Positions 25,253-35,056 of a stretch of 64,000 nucleotides of DNA are shown in pieces. The stretch is taken from assembly GCF_019931575.1 (NCBI RefSeq), contig NZ_CP082923.1, forward strand, positions 186,001-250,000, written 5' to 3'. Position 1 is the first letter of the stretch, and every line of letters starts with the position of its first letter. The translations under genes were made by a program, and so were the position numbers. Under the pieces are notes generated by a model, which searched no databases, was not told the DNA's origin, and saw only the letters and a list, made by a program, of their open reading frames with translations. Source of the stretch: Caulobacter segnis (GTDB lineage Bacteria > Pseudomonadota > Alphaproteobacteria > Caulobacterales > Caulobacteraceae).

Positions 25253-26215
25253 TCAGTCCTTGGTCGGATCGGCCGCGTTCGGGTCGCCGTAGGTCAGGGC
25301 CAGGAAGACGTCCTCCAGATCCGGGTCTTCTGTGGCGATGTCCTTGATGTGGACGCCGCTGGCGCGCACCGCCGCCAGCACCTGCTCGACGCTGGACTGG
25401 CCGGTGCGGTAGCTGACCTGGAAGGCGCCGTTGGCGCGCAGCTTGGTGTCGAAGCCGGCCAGGGCCGGGGCGGTGGTCACCGGGTCATCGGGGGTGACCA
25501 CGACGTTGCGGCTGTCCATCCGGCGCAGCAGGGTCGCGGTCGGCTCGCAGGCGACGACCTCGCCGCGGTTGACGATGGCGATCTCGTCGCACAGCTCCTG
25601 GGCCTCTTCCAGGTAGTGGGTGGTCAGCACGATGGTGACGCCCAGTTCGTTCAGGCCCTTCACATAGTGCCAGAGCTGGCGGCGCAGCTCGACATCGACC
25701 CCGGCGGTCGGCTCGTCCAGGATCAGCACCGGCGGCTGGTGGACCATGGCCTTGGCGACCATCAGGCGGCGCTTCATGCCGCCCGACAGCTGGCGGACAT
25801 AGGCGTTAGCCTTGTCGCCCAGGCCCAGGGCGTTGAGCAGCTCGTCGGTGCGGCGCTCGTTCTTGGGCACGCCGTAGAAGCCGGCCTGCACCTCCAGCGA
25901 CTCGCGCGGGGTGAAGAAGACGTCGGCGGCTAGCTCCTGCGGCACCACGCCGATCGCGGCGCGGGCGTCGCGCGGGCGCTGGTCGATGTCGCGATCCCAG
26001 ATCCGCACCGTGCCCGAGGTCTTGCGAACCAGACCCGCCAGGATGTTGATGAAGGTCGACTTGCCCGCGCCGTTGGGACCCAACAGGCCGAAGATCGAGC
26101 CGCGCGGGATCCTCAGGTCGATGCCGTTCAGCGCCCGCTTCTCCGGAGAGGTCTTGGTGGCGGCGTAGGTCTTGTACAGGCCTTCGGCTTCGATGGCGTA
26201 GGCGGGCAGGTCCAT
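25253..26215 (-). CDS. ABC transporter ATP-binding protein (ABC-2/drug-export type), orphan
   Basis: The 320-residue ATPase has Walker A GLLGPNGAGKST (about residues 43-54), the Q-loop near VVPQELAADVFFT, the signature LSGGMKRR (about 143), Walker B VLILDEPTAG (about 165) and the H-loop TTHYLEEAQELCDE. A C-terminal 80-residue domain is typical of ABC-2 exporters for drugs, polysaccharides or lipids. The start MDLPAYAIEAEG (ATG 26215) gives the usual length. No permease gene is adjacent on either side, so its membrane partner must be elsewhere or it is a half-system. Confidence 0.9.
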   Translation of the reverse strand: MDLPAYAIEAEGLYKTYAATKTSPEKRALNGIDLRIPRGSIFGLLGPNGAGKSTFINILAGLVRKTSGTVRIWDRDIDQRPRDARAAIGVVPQELAADVFFTPRESLEVQAGFYGVPKNERRTDELLNALGLGDKANAYVRQLSGGMKRRLMVAKAMVHQPPVLILDEPTAGVDVELRRQLWHYVKGLNELGVTIVLTTHYLEEAQELCDEIAIVNRGEVVACEPTATLLRRMDSRNVVVTPDDPVTTAPALAGFDTKLRANGAFQVSYRTGQSSVEQVLAAVRASGVHIKDIATEDPDLEDVFLALTYGDPNAADPTKD

Positions 26216-26365
26216 GAATCGTCCAGATAGCAACACGGCCTCATCCATTTGAGGCCGAAACGCCAGATGAGGCGCGCGTTCATTGACGGCGCCTTCCAGC
26301 GTCGCATAGGTATGCCTCGTTCGCGGTCGCGCCAAGGCCACGTTCAGATTTCAAGGACTCGCCCG

Positions 26366-26635
26366 ATGGCCAAGACCCCTTCCACCGCCCCGACGGCCAT
26401 GGATCCCGCCGCGATCGCCGGCCCCGCGCCCGAGACGATCACGGTCCGCTCACACCGCATCGCCTGCGATGGCGTCGGCGGAGCGCTGGGCCATCCGCGC
26501 GTGTGGCTGGAGATGGGCGCGGCCGGTTTCGTCGACTGCTCGTACTGCGACCGCCGCTTCGTGGCGTCGACCGGCGAGGGCGACGAGGACGAGCGCCTGG
26601 CCCCGGGCGTCTACGAAGGCGCTGGCGGCCACTAG
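26366..26635 (+). CDS. Zinc-finger (zf-CHCC) domain protein
   Basis: The 89-residue product ends with a CHCC zinc site: IACDGVGGALGHPRVWLEMG then FVDCSYCDRRFV, giving Cys, His and a CxxC pair. This matches the small zf-CHCC proteins related to the mitochondrial complex I subunit NDUFS6. The first 30 residues are Ala/Pro-rich and probably flexible. ATG 26366 is selected since sequence upstream is unlike the family. The following thioesterase gene begins at the base after its stop codon, so they are likely co-expressed. Confidence 0.85.
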   Translation: MAKTPSTAPTAMDPAAIAGPAPETITVRSHRIACDGVGGALGHPRVWLEMGAAGFVDCSYCDRRFVASTGEGDEDERLAPGVYEGAGGH

Positions 26636-27067
26636 GTGTCCGACGTTCCGACGGCCCAGCGGGCCGAGACCCTCGCCAAGGCCTGGGAAAAGGCCGAGTG
26701 GCCACATGAGGCGCCGGTGCTGCGCGCCATCGCCATGCCCTCCGACACCAACCCCGAAGGCGACATCTTCGGCGGCTGGCTGCTGTCGCAGATGGACCTG
26801 GCGGCCGCCTCGATCGCCTTTCACCGCGCGGCCGGCCGCTGCGCCACCATCGCCATCGACGGCATGACCTTCATCAGCCCGGTGTTCGTCGGCGACGAGG
26901 TCAGCCTGTTCGCCAAGGTCGTCCACACCGGCCGCACCTCGATCAAGGTCGCCGTCGAGGCCTGGCGTCGCCGCCGTGACGGCGAGCAGGCTCACAAGGT
27001 CACCGAAGGCGTCTTCACCTTCGTGGCCATCGGCGAGGACCGTAAGCCCAGGCCGCTGCCGGTCTAG
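26636..27067 (+). CDS. Acyl-CoA thioesterase, YciA-type hotdog
   Basis: The 143-residue hotdog protein contains the YciA signature (MPSDTNPEGDIFGGWLLSQM, DLAAASIAFHRAAGRCATIA, FISPVFVGDEVSLFAKVV). It hydrolyses acyl-CoA to free acid and CoA. It starts with GTG immediately after the zinc-finger gene stop, with no spacer. Its stop interlocks with that of the convergent LysR gene in a shared CTAG (27064-27067). Confidence 0.9.
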   Translation: MSDVPTAQRAETLAKAWEKAEWPHEAPVLRAIAMPSDTNPEGDIFGGWLLSQMDLAAASIAFHRAAGRCATIAIDGMTFISPVFVGDEVSLFAKVVHTGRTSIKVAVEAWRRRRDGEQAHKVTEGVFTFVAIGEDRKPRPLPV

Positions 27068-27963
27068 GGGCCCATCCGTTCGGCCTTCACGAAGTCCACG
27101 AACGCCCGCAGGGGCGCGGGCATGTGTCGACGGCTGGGATAGTACAGATACGGCCCGCTGAACGGCGGCAGCCAGTCCTGCAGCACCGCCTCCAGCCGTC
27201 CCGCCGCGATCGACTCCGTCACGAAGTCCTCGAAGGTGGCCAGGAGGCCCACGCCCGCCTCGCAGGCCGCCAGTTCCAGGTCGAGATTGGTCGAGGTCAG
27301 GCGGGCCGGCGGATCCAGGCGGATCGTCTGGCCGTCCTTCTCGAACTCCCAGGCATAGGTGACGCCGCTGGGAAAGCGGTGGCGGATGCTGGCGTGGTCC
27401 AGCACCTCGCGCGGGTGCGTTGGCCGGCCATGGGCGGCGAAATAGGCCGGCGAGCCGACCAGCATGAACCGCTGCGGACCCGACAGCGGCACGGCGATCA
27501 TGTCCTTCTCCAGCCGCTCGTCGTAGCGCACCCCGGCGTCGTAGCCGGCGGCCAGCACGTCGATGAAGCTGTCCTCGGCGATGATCTCGACGGCGACGCC
27601 GGGATGCTGGGCCAGGAACCTGGGGATCAGCCGCGGCATCACGACCTTGGAGACCACCAGCGGCACGTTGAGGCGCAGGGTGCCGGTCGGGCTGTCGCGG
27701 AAGGCGTTGACCTCGTCCAGGGCCAGGGCGACGTCGGCCAGGGCGGGAGACAAGCGCTCCAGCAGCTTCTGGCCGGCCTCGGTCGGGGTGACGCTGCGGG
27801 TGGTGCGGTTCAGCAGGCGCACGCCCAGCCGCGCCTCCAGCCGGCGGACCGCCTCGCTCAGCGATGAGGCCGAGACATTGCGCAACGCCGCCGCCGCCCG
27901 GAAGCCCCGAGCGTTGGCCACGGCGGTGAAGGCGTCGAGATCGGCGAAGTCGGCGTGCTGCAT
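27064..27963 (-). CDS. LysR-family transcriptional regulator, near aldo/keto reductase
   Basis: The 299-residue protein has the N-terminal winged helix-turn-helix (LDAFTAVANARGFRAAAALR, NVSASSLSEAVRRLEARLGV) followed by a two-lobed LysR effector domain (TGTLRLNVPLVVSKVVMPRL, VEIIAEDSFIDVLAAGYDAG). It belongs to the group lacking a conserved ligand signature, often regulating an adjacent oxidoreductase. The aldo/keto reductase gene starts divergently 96 bases away, so LysR probably controls it. ATG 27963 is clear. Confidence 0.92.
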   Translation of the reverse strand: MQHADFADLDAFTAVANARGFRAAAALRNVSASSLSEAVRRLEARLGVRLLNRTTRSVTPTEAGQKLLERLSPALADVALALDEVNAFRDSPTGTLRLNVPLVVSKVVMPRLIPRFLAQHPGVAVEIIAEDSFIDVLAAGYDAGVRYDERLEKDMIAVPLSGPQRFMLVGSPAYFAAHGRPTHPREVLDHASIRHRFPSGVTYAWEFEKDGQTIRLDPPARLTSTNLDLELAACEAGVGLLATFEDFVTESIAAGRLEAVLQDWLPPFSGPYLYYPSRRHMPAPLRAFVDFVKAERMGP

Positions 27964-28059
27964 TGTGCGAAAATCCGAACGGCCCGTGCGGACCTTATTG
28001 GATTATCGCACGGCCTCAGGCGGCGCATAACCCTCCTCGCTTCTCAAGGAGAGACCCCC

Positions 28060-29055
28060 ATGAAAACCCGCCAATTGGGCAAGACCGGCCCCGTCGTTTC
28101 CGCCTTCGGCCTTGGCTGCATGGGCATGTCGGACATGTACGGCCCCAGCGACCGGGCCGAGAGCCTGGCCACCTTCGACGCCGCCGTGGAGGCCGGGATC
28201 ACCCTGATCGACACCGGCGACTTCTACGGCATGGGCCACAACGAGATGCTGATCGGCGAGGCGCTGAAGAACCACAAGCGCGACAAGCTGGTGCTCAGCG
28301 TCAAGACCGGCGCCCTGCGCGACCCCAACGGCCAGTTCCTCGGCTTCGACAGCCGCCCGGCGGCGATCAAGAACTTCCTGGCCTACAGCCTCAAGCGTCT
28401 GGGCGTCGACCATATCGACATCTACCGGCCCTCGCGCCTGGATCCATCCGTGCCGATCGAAGACACTATCGGCGCCATCGCCGAGATGGTCCAGGCCGGC
28501 TATGTCCGCCACATCGGCCTGTCGGAGATGGGCTCGGAGACGATCCGCCGGGCCGCCAAGGTCGCGCCGATCGTCGACCTGCAGATCGAATACTCGCTGG
28601 TCTCGCGCGGCGTCGAGAAGGACATCCTGCCGACCTTGCGCGAACTGGGCATCGGCATGACCGCCTACGGCGTGCTGTCGCGCGGCCTGATCAGCGGCCA
28701 CTGGACCAAGGACACCGGCAAGAACGGCAGCGACTTCCGGGCCCACAGCCCGCGCTTCCAGGGCGAGAACCTGGACGCCAACCTGAAGCTGGCCGAGGCC
28801 CTGCGCGCGGTGGCCGAGGATAAGGGCGTGACCACGGCCCAGGCCGCCATCGCCTGGGTCGCCTCGCGTGGTGACGATGTCGTGCCGCTGATCGGGGCGC
28901 GCCGCCGTGATCGCCTGGCCGAGGCCCTGGGGGCGCTGGAGGTCAGCTTCACGCCCGGGGATCTCGCCGCCATCGAGGCCGCCGTGCCGACCGAGGCGGT
29001 GGCGGGTGCGCGCTACGCCGAACAGATGATGCGGTTCCTCGACAGCGAGCGCTGA
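28060..29055 (+). CDS. Aldo/keto reductase
   Basis: The 331-residue TIM-barrel protein starts MKTRQLGKTGPVVSAFGLGC and carries DTGDFYGMGHNEMLIGEAL (catalytic Asp and Tyr), SVKTGA (Lys) and HIDIYRPSRLDPSVPIEDTI. In the last segment the usual catalytic His of YYQHRVDP is replaced (YRPSRLDP). As I recall, YRP-A/S-R is a recurring subgroup variant, so this is a natural subtype rather than damage. It reduces carbonyls with NADPH. The start has an AAGGAGA ribosome site. It is divergent from the LysR gene. Confidence 0.9.
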   Translation: MKTRQLGKTGPVVSAFGLGCMGMSDMYGPSDRAESLATFDAAVEAGITLIDTGDFYGMGHNEMLIGEALKNHKRDKLVLSVKTGALRDPNGQFLGFDSRPAAIKNFLAYSLKRLGVDHIDIYRPSRLDPSVPIEDTIGAIAEMVQAGYVRHIGLSEMGSETIRRAAKVAPIVDLQIEYSLVSRGVEKDILPTLRELGIGMTAYGVLSRGLISGHWTKDTGKNGSDFRAHSPRFQGENLDANLKLAEALRAVAEDKGVTTAQAAIAWVASRGDDVVPLIGARRRDRLAEALGALEVSFTPGDLAAIEAAVPTEAVAGARYAEQMMRFLDSER

Positions 29056-29095
29056 CCTCTTGCATCCGGTCGTGAGACGGGCGTCAGATGTGATC

Positions 29096-29491
29096 ATGAG
29101 CACGCCCGTCTTCGATCTCGACCTGTTGCCGTTCGCCGCCCTGATGGGCGTCACGGTGACCAACGCCGCCCCCGACCGTGTCGAGGGGCGGCTCGTCGTG
29201 CGGCCCGACCTGTGCACCGCCGGCGGCATCCTGCACGGCGGGGCGGCCATGGCCCTGGCCGACACCCTGGGGGCCATCGGCGCCTTCCTGTCGACGCCCG
29301 AGGGCAAGCGCACCACGACCCTGGAGAGCAAGACCAACTTCATCGGCCCGGCCAAGGTCGGGGCGACCGTGGTCGCGACCGCGACGCCGCTGCACATCGG
29401 CAAGCGCTCCAGCGTCTGGACCACGCGTATCGAGACCGACGAAGGCAAGCTCGTGGCGGTGGTCACCCAGACCCAGATGACGGTGGAGTAG
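29096..29491 (+). CDS. PaaI-family hotdog thioesterase
   Basis: The 131-residue product has the PaaI/COG2050 pattern: FAALMGVTVTNAAPDRVEGR, LCTAGGILHGGAAMALADTL, GAIGAFL, and TTTLESKTNFIGPAKVG. Such enzymes hydrolyse aromatic or acyl-CoA thioesters. ATG 29096 is chosen over an upstream TTG because the family similarity begins at STPVFDLDL. It is 40 bases downstream of the reductase and 5 bases upstream of the next gene, consistent with one operon. Confidence 0.9.
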   Translation: MSTPVFDLDLLPFAALMGVTVTNAAPDRVEGRLVVRPDLCTAGGILHGGAAMALADTLGAIGAFLSTPEGKRTTTLESKTNFIGPAKVGATVVATATPLHIGKRSSVWTTRIETDEGKLVAVVTQTQMTVE

Positions 29492-29496
29492 CGCCC

Positions 29497-29916
29497 ATGT
29501 TCGAGTCCCGGCACATCAGCATCCGGATCCACAAGCCGGCGGCGGAGGTCTATGCCTTCACGCGCGCGCCGGAGAGCTTCACGAAGTGGGCGGCGGGCTT
29601 GGCCTCGGGCCTCACCCGCGATGGCGACCCCAATGGACTGCAGTGGATCGCCCATGGGCCCGGCGGCGACGTGAAGGTGCGGTTCTCGCCCGAGAATTCC
29701 CTCGGCGTGCTGGACCACTGGGTGACCCTGCCGGACGGGACCGAGCTCTATATGCCGCTGCGGGTGGTGGCCAATGGAGAGGGCGCCGAGGTGGGGCTGA
29801 CCCTCTTTCGACCGGCCACCATGTACGATGACGCCGCTTTCGACCGCGACGCGGCGGCGGTGGCCCGCGACCTGGCCAAGCTGAAGGCGCTGGTCGAGGC
29901 CCAGGGGAAGGCATGA
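29497..29916 (+). CDS. SRPBCC-fold (START-like) protein
   Basis: The 139-residue product (MFESRHISIRIHKPAAEVYA) has the opening beta strand followed by KPAAEVYAFTRAPESFTKWA, the usual first helices of the START/Bet v1-like SRPBCC fold. The C-terminal helix is AAAVARDLAKLKALVEAQ. The ligand is unknown; relatives bind hydrophobic small molecules or act as cyclases or stress proteins. It overlaps the acetyltransferase gene by four bases (ATGA). Confidence 0.8.
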   Translation: MFESRHISIRIHKPAAEVYAFTRAPESFTKWAAGLASGLTRDGDPNGLQWIAHGPGGDVKVRFSPENSLGVLDHWVTLPDGTELYMPLRVVANGEGAEVGLTLFRPATMYDDAAFDRDAAAVARDLAKLKALVEAQGKA

Positions 29917-30392
29917 CGGTCACCCTGCGTCCTACCGGCCCGGGCGACCTGGGCTGGATCATCCAGCGGCATGGCCAGCTCTACGCGGCCGAGGAAGGCT
30001 GGGATCATCGCTTCGAGGGCGTGGTGGCCGGCGTGGTGGCTGACTACGTCAAAACCCATGATCCCGCCCGTGAGGCCTGCTGGATCGCCGAGCACGAGGG
30101 GCGTCCCGTCGGTTCGATCATGCTGGCCAAGGAGACCGACACGGTGGGTCGCCTGCGCCTGCTATTGGTCGAGCCCTCCGCGCGCGGCCTGGGCGTCGGC
30201 GAGGCGCTGGTCGCGGCCTGCCTGGCGCGGGCCCGCGAGGCCGGCTACGCCGAGGTGGTGCTCTGGACCCAGGCCAACCTGCTGCCGGCCCGTCGCCTCT
30301 ACGCCCGGTTCGGGTTCGAACTGGAGAAGAGCTGGGACTATGACGGCTTCGCCGAGGGGCTGGTGTCGGAGAGCTGGCGGCTGAAGTTCTAG
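29913..30392 (+). CDS. GNAT-family N-acetyltransferase (MarR-associated type)
   Basis: The 159-residue product has the GNAT acetyl-CoA site LLLVEPSARGLGVGEALVAA, with the R/Q-x-x-G-x-G/A pattern, preceded by the beta strand GSIMLAKETDTVGRLRLLLV and followed by EVVLWTQANLLPARRLYARF. It resembles the GNAT domain found fused to or near MarR regulators, with the LGWIIQRHGQLYAAEEGWD start. The substrate is not predictable. ATG 29913 overlaps the previous gene. The stop is interlocked with the convergent CoA ligase through a shared CTAG. Confidence 0.88.
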   Translation: MTVTLRPTGPGDLGWIIQRHGQLYAAEEGWDHRFEGVVAGVVADYVKTHDPAREACWIAEHEGRPVGSIMLAKETDTVGRLRLLLVEPSARGLGVGEALVAACLARAREAGYAEVVLWTQANLLPARRLYARFGFELEKSWDYDGFAEGLVSESWRLKF

Positions 30393-32008
30393 CCGCCCAG
30401 GTGGCCCTTCCACGCCTCGCGCAGCACCTTCTTGTCGATCTTGCCGGTCGCGGTCAGGGGCACCGAGGCGAAGACCACGTCGTCGGGCGTCCACCACTTG
30501 ACGATCCGGGGGGCCAGATAGGCCAGCACCTCGGCCTTGCCGACGACCGAGCCTTCGTGAACCTCGATGACCAGCAGCGGGCGCTCCTCCCACTTGGGAT
30601 GCGGCACGCCGACCACGGCGGCGATCTTCACGCCCGGGCAGCCGACGGCGACGTTCTCCAAGTCGATCGAGCTGATCCATTCGCCGCCGGACTTGATGAC
30701 GTCCTTCTGGCGGTCGGTGATGCGCATGAAGCCGTTGGCGTCGAGGGTGGCGATGTCGCCGGTGTCGAACCAGCCGTCGGGGCGGGCGGCGTCGGCCTCC
30801 TTGCGGAAGTAGCGGCGCACCACCCAGGGGCCGCGCACCAGCAGGGCGCCGGAGGTCTCGCCGTCCCAGGGCGCGTCCTGGCCGTCCTCGGTCTCGACCC
30901 GCAGCTCGATGCCGAATTGCAGGCGGCCCTGGCGAGTCCAGATCGCCTCGTCCATGGCGTCCTCGCCGAGCGCCGCGAGGGCGGGCGTGGGGGTGGCGAC
31001 GACGCCGATCGGGCAGGTCTCGGTCATGCCCCAGATCTGCAGGGTTTGGACGCCGTAGCGGCGCTTGAAGGTCTCGGCCATGGCGCGCGGCACGGCGCTG
31101 CCGCCGATGACGACGCGCTCGAGGCTGTCCGGCCGCTGGCCGGTCTTGTCCAGCCAGTCCAGATACATGGTCCAGATTGTCGGCACCCCGCCGGTGAAGG
31201 TGACGCCCTCGCCCTGGATCAGCTCGTGCAGGCTGGCGCCGTCCATCCTGTCGGCGGGCAGCACGATCTTGGCCCCGCACATCGGTGCGCTGAACGGCAG
31301 GCCCCAGGCGGTGGCGTGGTAGAGGCTGGAACAGGGCAGGACCACGTCGAAGGCGGTGAAGCCGAACGCGCTGTTCAGGCCGCCGGCCATGGCGTGCAGC
31401 ACCACGGCCCGGTGCGAATACAGCACGCCCTTGGGATCGCCCGTCGTGCCTGAGGTGTAGCAGAGGAAGGCCCCGGCGTTCTCGTCGAAGACCGGCCAAT
31501 CGAAGGTCTCGGGCTCGCCGGCGATCAGGGTCTCGTAGCTGATCGCCCCGACCGCGCCGGGGATCGTCCGCTCGGCGTCCGACAGCATGACGAAGGTCTT
31601 CACGGTGGTCAGATGCGGTGCGATCCGCTCGACCAGGGCTGCGAAGTTTCGCTCGAAGAACAGGATCGCGCTTTCGGCGTGATTGATCGTGTAGACGATC
31701 TGCTCGTCGAACAGGCGCGGATTGGCCGTGTGCAGCACCGCGCCGATGCCGGGGACGGCGTAGAACAGCTCGAGATGCCGGTGGGTGTTCCAGGCCAGGG
31801 ACGTGACCCGGTCGCCGGACGTGATCCCGAGACGCTTCAGCGCGTGGGCCGCCTGGGCGGCGCGGCGGGACAGGCCGGCATAGTCGTAGCGCCACAGCGG
31901 CTCGTCGATCAGGCGCGAGACGATCTCGCGCCCGGCGTGGGCCTGGGCCGCGTAGTTCAGGATGCCGCTGATCATCAGCGGCGTCGTCTGCATGAGCCCA
32001 GGGATCAT
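30389..32008 (-). CDS. Fatty-acid/medium-chain acyl-CoA synthetase
   Basis: The 539-residue AMP-forming ligase shows the P-loop [19 protein letters not shown] (about residues 187-205), the adenylation motif [30 protein letters not shown] and the C-terminal [20 protein letters not shown] with the catalytic Lys in [14 protein letters not shown]. It activates fatty acids as acyl-adenylate, then acyl-CoA. The start [20 protein letters not shown] is the usual one for this long-chain group. No beta-oxidation gene is adjacent. Its stop shares CTAG with the GNAT gene. Confidence 0.92.
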   Translation of the reverse strand: MIPGLMQTTPLMISGILNYAAQAHAGREIVSRLIDEPLWRYDYAGLSRRAAQAAHALKRLGITSGDRVTSLAWNTHRHLELFYAVPGIGAVLHTANPRLFDEQIVYTINHAESAILFFERNFAALVERIAPHLTTVKTFVMLSDAERTIPGAVGAISYETLIAGEPETFDWPVFDENAGAFLCYTSGTTGDPKGVLYSHRAVVLHAMAGGLNSAFGFTAFDVVLPCSSLYHATAWGLPFSAPMCGAKIVLPADRMDGASLHELIQGEGVTFTGGVPTIWTMYLDWLDKTGQRPDSLERVVIGGSAVPRAMAETFKRRYGVQTLQIWGMTETCPIGVVATPTPALAALGEDAMDEAIWTRQGRLQFGIELRVETEDGQDAPWDGETSGALLVRGPWVVRRYFRKEADAARPDGWFDTGDIATLDANGFMRITDRQKDVIKSGGEWISSIDLENVAVGCPGVKIAAVVGVPHPKWEERPLLVIEVHEGSVVGKAEVLAYLAPRIVKWWTPDDVVFASVPLTATGKIDKKVLREAWKGHLGG

Positions 32009-32071
32009 GCGCTCCTCCCAACCTTATCGTTGGGAGGAACCTAGAACGTGATCGCTGTTCAGTGAAAGGTG

Positions 32072-33880
32072 TTAGGCGGCCCGCGAGCGCTGATGCGCGT
32101 CAACCTGCGCCCCGTCGACCTGGAAACGGCCGACCAGAACGGCCAGCTCGCCGGCCTCGCCCTTCAGCGAGTGGGTGGCGGCGGTGGCTTCCTCGACCAT
32201 GGCGGCGTTCTGCTGGACGACCTGGTCCATCTGGTTCACCGCGACATTGACCTGGTGCAGGCCGGTCGACTGTTCCTGGGCCGAGGCGGCGATCTCCTTG
32301 ACCAGGGCGTCGATCGAGGCGACCTGGCCGACGATGGCGCGCAGGGCTTCGCCGGTCTGGGCGACCAGGTCGACACCCGCGCCGACCTGCTGGGTCGAGG
32401 TCGAGATCAGGGCCTTGATCTCCTTGGCGGCTTCGGCCGAGCGTTGCGCCAGAGCGCGGACTTCCTGGGCGACGACGGCGAAGCCCTTGCCCGCGTCGCC
32501 GGCGCGAGCAGCTTCCACCCCGGCGTTCAGGGCCAGCAGGTTGGTCTGGAAGGCGATCTCGTCAATGACCGAGATGATCTGGTTGACCTGGCTGGACGAC
32601 GTTTCGATCTCGCTCATCGCCGAGACGGCCTGATCGACGATGGCGCCCGAGCGTTCGGCCCCGGCGCGCGCCTGGGCCACCAGGCTGGAGACCTCCATCG
32701 CGCCGGCGGCGGTCTTGCGGACCGTGGCGGTGATCTCGTCCAGGGCGGCGGCGGTTTCTTCCAGGCTGGCGGCCTGCTGCTCGGTGCGGCGCGACAGGTC
32801 GTCAGAGGCCTGGGCGATCTCTTCGGAGCCGGCGCTGATGCCGCCGGTGGCGCCGTTGATGCCGCGCAGGGCGTCCTGCAGGCGGCCGGCGGCGGCGTTG
32901 AAGTCGTTCTTCAGCTGAGCGGTCTTGGGCGCCAGCTGGGCGTTGATGCGGTAGGTCAGGTCGCCGGAAGCCAGGCGATCCAGGGCTTGGCCCAGGGCGT
33001 CCATGGCGAAGGCGTCGGCCTCGGCCTCGGCGGCCTTTTCCCTTTCGCGCTCGCCGCGCTCGGCCTCGGCGGCGCTGCGCTGGGCGACGGCCTCGGCCTC
33101 CACCCGCAGCTTCTCGATGGCGGCGTCCTTGAAGACGGCGACCGCGTCGGCCATCTCGCCGACCTCGTCCTTGCGGCCGATGGCGGGGATCTCGACGCCG
33201 TTGTCGCCCGAGGCGAGGCGGCGCATGACCGTGGTGATCAGGTTGACGGGCGCGCCGATGGTGGCCGACAGCAGCCAGCCCATCAGGCCCGCGATGGCCA
33301 GGGAGACCAGGCCGCCCACGATCATCGACGTCTTGGCCATGAAGAGGGCGCTGGCCTGTTCCTTGGTCCGGACCGACACGCGAGCCACGGCGGCCGCGCG
33401 CATGTCTTCCTGCAGCGCGCGCAGCTTGGTCAGGGACGGCTTGCCGACGATGCCCGCCGCCTGCTCCCTGCCGGCCGGGTCGTTCATGGCGGCGAGCGTG
33501 GGCGCGCCGACGTCACGGCGCCAATCGCTCATGGCGGCGCGAATCGCTTGCGCGCGCTTCTTCTGGGCCGCTTGAGTCGTCTTGGCTTCGAACGCATCCA
33601 GGGCGTCGTCGAACTTCTTGCCGACGGCTTCGTAGGTCTGCTTGTGGTTGGGGTCGCCGGCGAGCACGTAGCCGCGCAGGGCGTTCTGCTGCTCTTCGGC
33701 GAGGGTCGCCATGGCCTCGGCCTGGGCCGCCAGGACCAGCGAACGCTGGCTGGAGGTCGAGGCCTCCTGGATCTGGTTGAGGCTGATCAGGACGACGACG
33801 GCCGACGCCACGAAGGCCAGAATCAAGGTGCCGAAAGCGACCGCCAACTTGGCGGAGATCTTAAGATTCTGGAAGTTCAT
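32072..33880 (-). CDS. Methyl-accepting chemotaxis protein, transmembrane
   Basis: The 602-residue receptor has TM1 (about residues 12-33, [20 protein letters not shown]), a roughly 150-residue periplasmic helical sensor, TM2 (about 186-208, [20 protein letters not shown]), HAMP domains, and the signalling hairpin with tip [20 protein letters not shown] then [20 protein letters not shown] (about 440-480). It signals to CheA through CheW. The C-terminus ends SRAA, with no CheR-tethering pentapeptide. ATG 33880 is chosen, as the preceding 11 codons are unlike MCPs. It lies in the same direction as the CoA ligase, 63 bases upstream of it. Confidence 0.93.
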   Translation of the reverse strand: MNFQNLKISAKLAVAFGTLILAFVASAVVVLISLNQIQEASTSSQRSLVLAAQAEAMATLAEEQQNALRGYVLAGDPNHKQTYEAVGKKFDDALDAFEAKTTQAAQKKRAQAIRAAMSDWRRDVGAPTLAAMNDPAGREQAAGIVGKPSLTKLRALQEDMRAAAVARVSVRTKEQASALFMAKTSMIVGGLVSLAIAGLMGWLLSATIGAPVNLITTVMRRLASGDNGVEIPAIGRKDEVGEMADAVAVFKDAAIEKLRVEAEAVAQRSAAEAERGEREREKAAEAEADAFAMDALGQALDRLASGDLTYRINAQLAPKTAQLKNDFNAAAGRLQDALRGINGATGGISAGSEEIAQASDDLSRRTEQQAASLEETAAALDEITATVRKTAAGAMEVSSLVAQARAGAERSGAIVDQAVSAMSEIETSSSQVNQIISVIDEIAFQTNLLALNAGVEAARAGDAGKGFAVVAQEVRALAQRSAEAAKEIKALISTSTQQVGAGVDLVAQTGEALRAIVGQVASIDALVKEIAASAQEQSTGLHQVNVAVNQMDQVVQQNAAMVEEATAATHSLKGEAGELAVLVGRFQVDGAQVDAHQRSRAA

Positions 33881-33947
33881 GCCGGGCCCCAAACGCCTTT
33901 GCGATGGGTTCAAGCGTCTAGAGGCCAGGCGTTAAACTTAAGTTTTC

Positions 33948-33968
33948 CGGGGGGCGGAGCGCCCCCCG
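33948..33968 (-). terminator. Strong hairpin after leuB
   Basis: A 9-bp GC stem (CGGGGGGCG with CGCCCCCCG) with a 3-base loop lies 10 bases beyond the leuB stop. T-rich sequence is on the plus side (GTTTTGTGTT); the minus side continues GGAAAACTT, so termination of leuB by this element is likely but not canonical. Confidence 0.5.
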
Positions 33969-33977
33969 TTTTGTGTT

Positions 33978-35030
33978 CTAGAGGTGCGACAGAACGACGC
34001 TGCCCATTTCGGCGGTGGTCAGGGCGCCGCCGAGGTCGCGCGTGCGGGCGCCGCCATCCAGCGCGGCCTTGACCGCCGCCAGCAGTGCGTCGGCGGCCTC
34101 GACCTGCTTCAGCGACCAGCGCAGGGCCATCTCGAACGACAGGATGGCGGCCAGCGGATTGGCCAGGCCCTTGCCCGCGATGTCGGGGGCCGAACCGTGG
34201 ATCGGCTCGTACAGGCCCGGCTTGCCCGGCGCGCCCAGGGCGGCCGAGGGCAGCATGCCCAGCGAGCCGGTCAGCATGGCCGCCGCGTCCGACAGGATGT
34301 CGCCGAACAGGTTGTCGGTGACGATGACGTCGAACTGCTTGGGCGCGCGCACCAGCTGCATGGCGCAGTTGTCGGCCAGGATGTGCTCCAGCTGGACGTC
34401 CGGATATTCGCGGGCGTGCAGCTCGGTGATCACCTGCTTCCACAGCAGGCCCGATTCCATGACGTTCGACTTCTCGGCCGAGTGGACCTTGTTGGTCCGG
34501 CCACGCGCGAGTTCGAAGGCCACGCGGCCGACGCGCTCGATCTCGCTGGTCGTGTAGACGGCGGTGTCGTAGCCCTTCTTCTGGCCGTCCGGCAGGGTGT
34601 CGATGCCGCGCGGCTGGCCGAAATAGACGCCGCCGACCAGTTCGCGCACGAACATGATGTCCAGGCCCGAGACCAGCTCGGTCTTCAGGCTGGAGGCGCT
34701 GGCCAGGGCCTCGAAGCAGTAGGCCGGGCGCAGGTTGGCATAGACATCCATCGCCTGGCGCAGGTTCAGAAGCCCGGCCTCCGGGCGCAGGTGACGCGGG
34801 GCGTTGGCCCACTGCGGGCCGCCGACGGCGCCCATCAGCACCGCGTCGCTGGCGATGGCCTGGTCGCGCACTTCGTCCAGCAGCGGCGTGCCGTGGGCGT
34901 CGTAGCTGGAGCCGCCATAGGGCGCTTCCTCGACCTTCAGGTCCGGGGTGAGGGCGGCCGCCACGCGGCGCACTTCCGCGCAGACTTCCGGGCCGATGCC
35001 GTCGCCGGGCAGGAGCAGCAGGGTGGACAT
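33978..35030 (-). CDS. leuB: 3-isopropylmalate dehydrogenase
   Basis: The 350-residue protein begins [20 protein letters not shown] and contains [28 protein letters not shown] sequence with VYFGQPRG, the NAD-binding and active-site region [20 protein letters not shown], and [20 protein letters not shown]. It catalyses the oxidative decarboxylation of 3-isopropylmalate in leucine synthesis. It is the last gene of the leuC-leuD-(monooxygenase)-leuB set, 26 bases after the monooxygenase gene. Confidence 0.97.
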   Translation of the reverse strand: MSTLLLLPGDGIGPEVCAEVRRVAAALTPDLKVEEAPYGGSSYDAHGTPLLDEVRDQAIASDAVLMGAVGGPQWANAPRHLRPEAGLLNLRQAMDVYANLRPAYCFEALASASSLKTELVSGLDIMFVRELVGGVYFGQPRGIDTLPDGQKKGYDTAVYTTSEIERVGRVAFELARGRTNKVHSAEKSNVMESGLLWKQVITELHAREYPDVQLEHILADNCAMQLVRAPKQFDVIVTDNLFGDILSDAAAMLTGSLGMLPSAALGAPGKPGLYEPIHGSAPDIAGKGLANPLAAILSFEMALRWSLKQVEAADALLAAVKAALDGGARTRDLGGALTTAEMGSVVLSHL

Positions 35031-35056
35031 GAAGGGCTCTCTCTAGATCTTTGCGC

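Noticed and set aside
32069..34072. 667-codon plus-strand frame opposite the transmembrane chemoreceptor
   Set aside because: Shadow frame made of GC-rich complement; the chemoreceptor on the minus strand has all domains.
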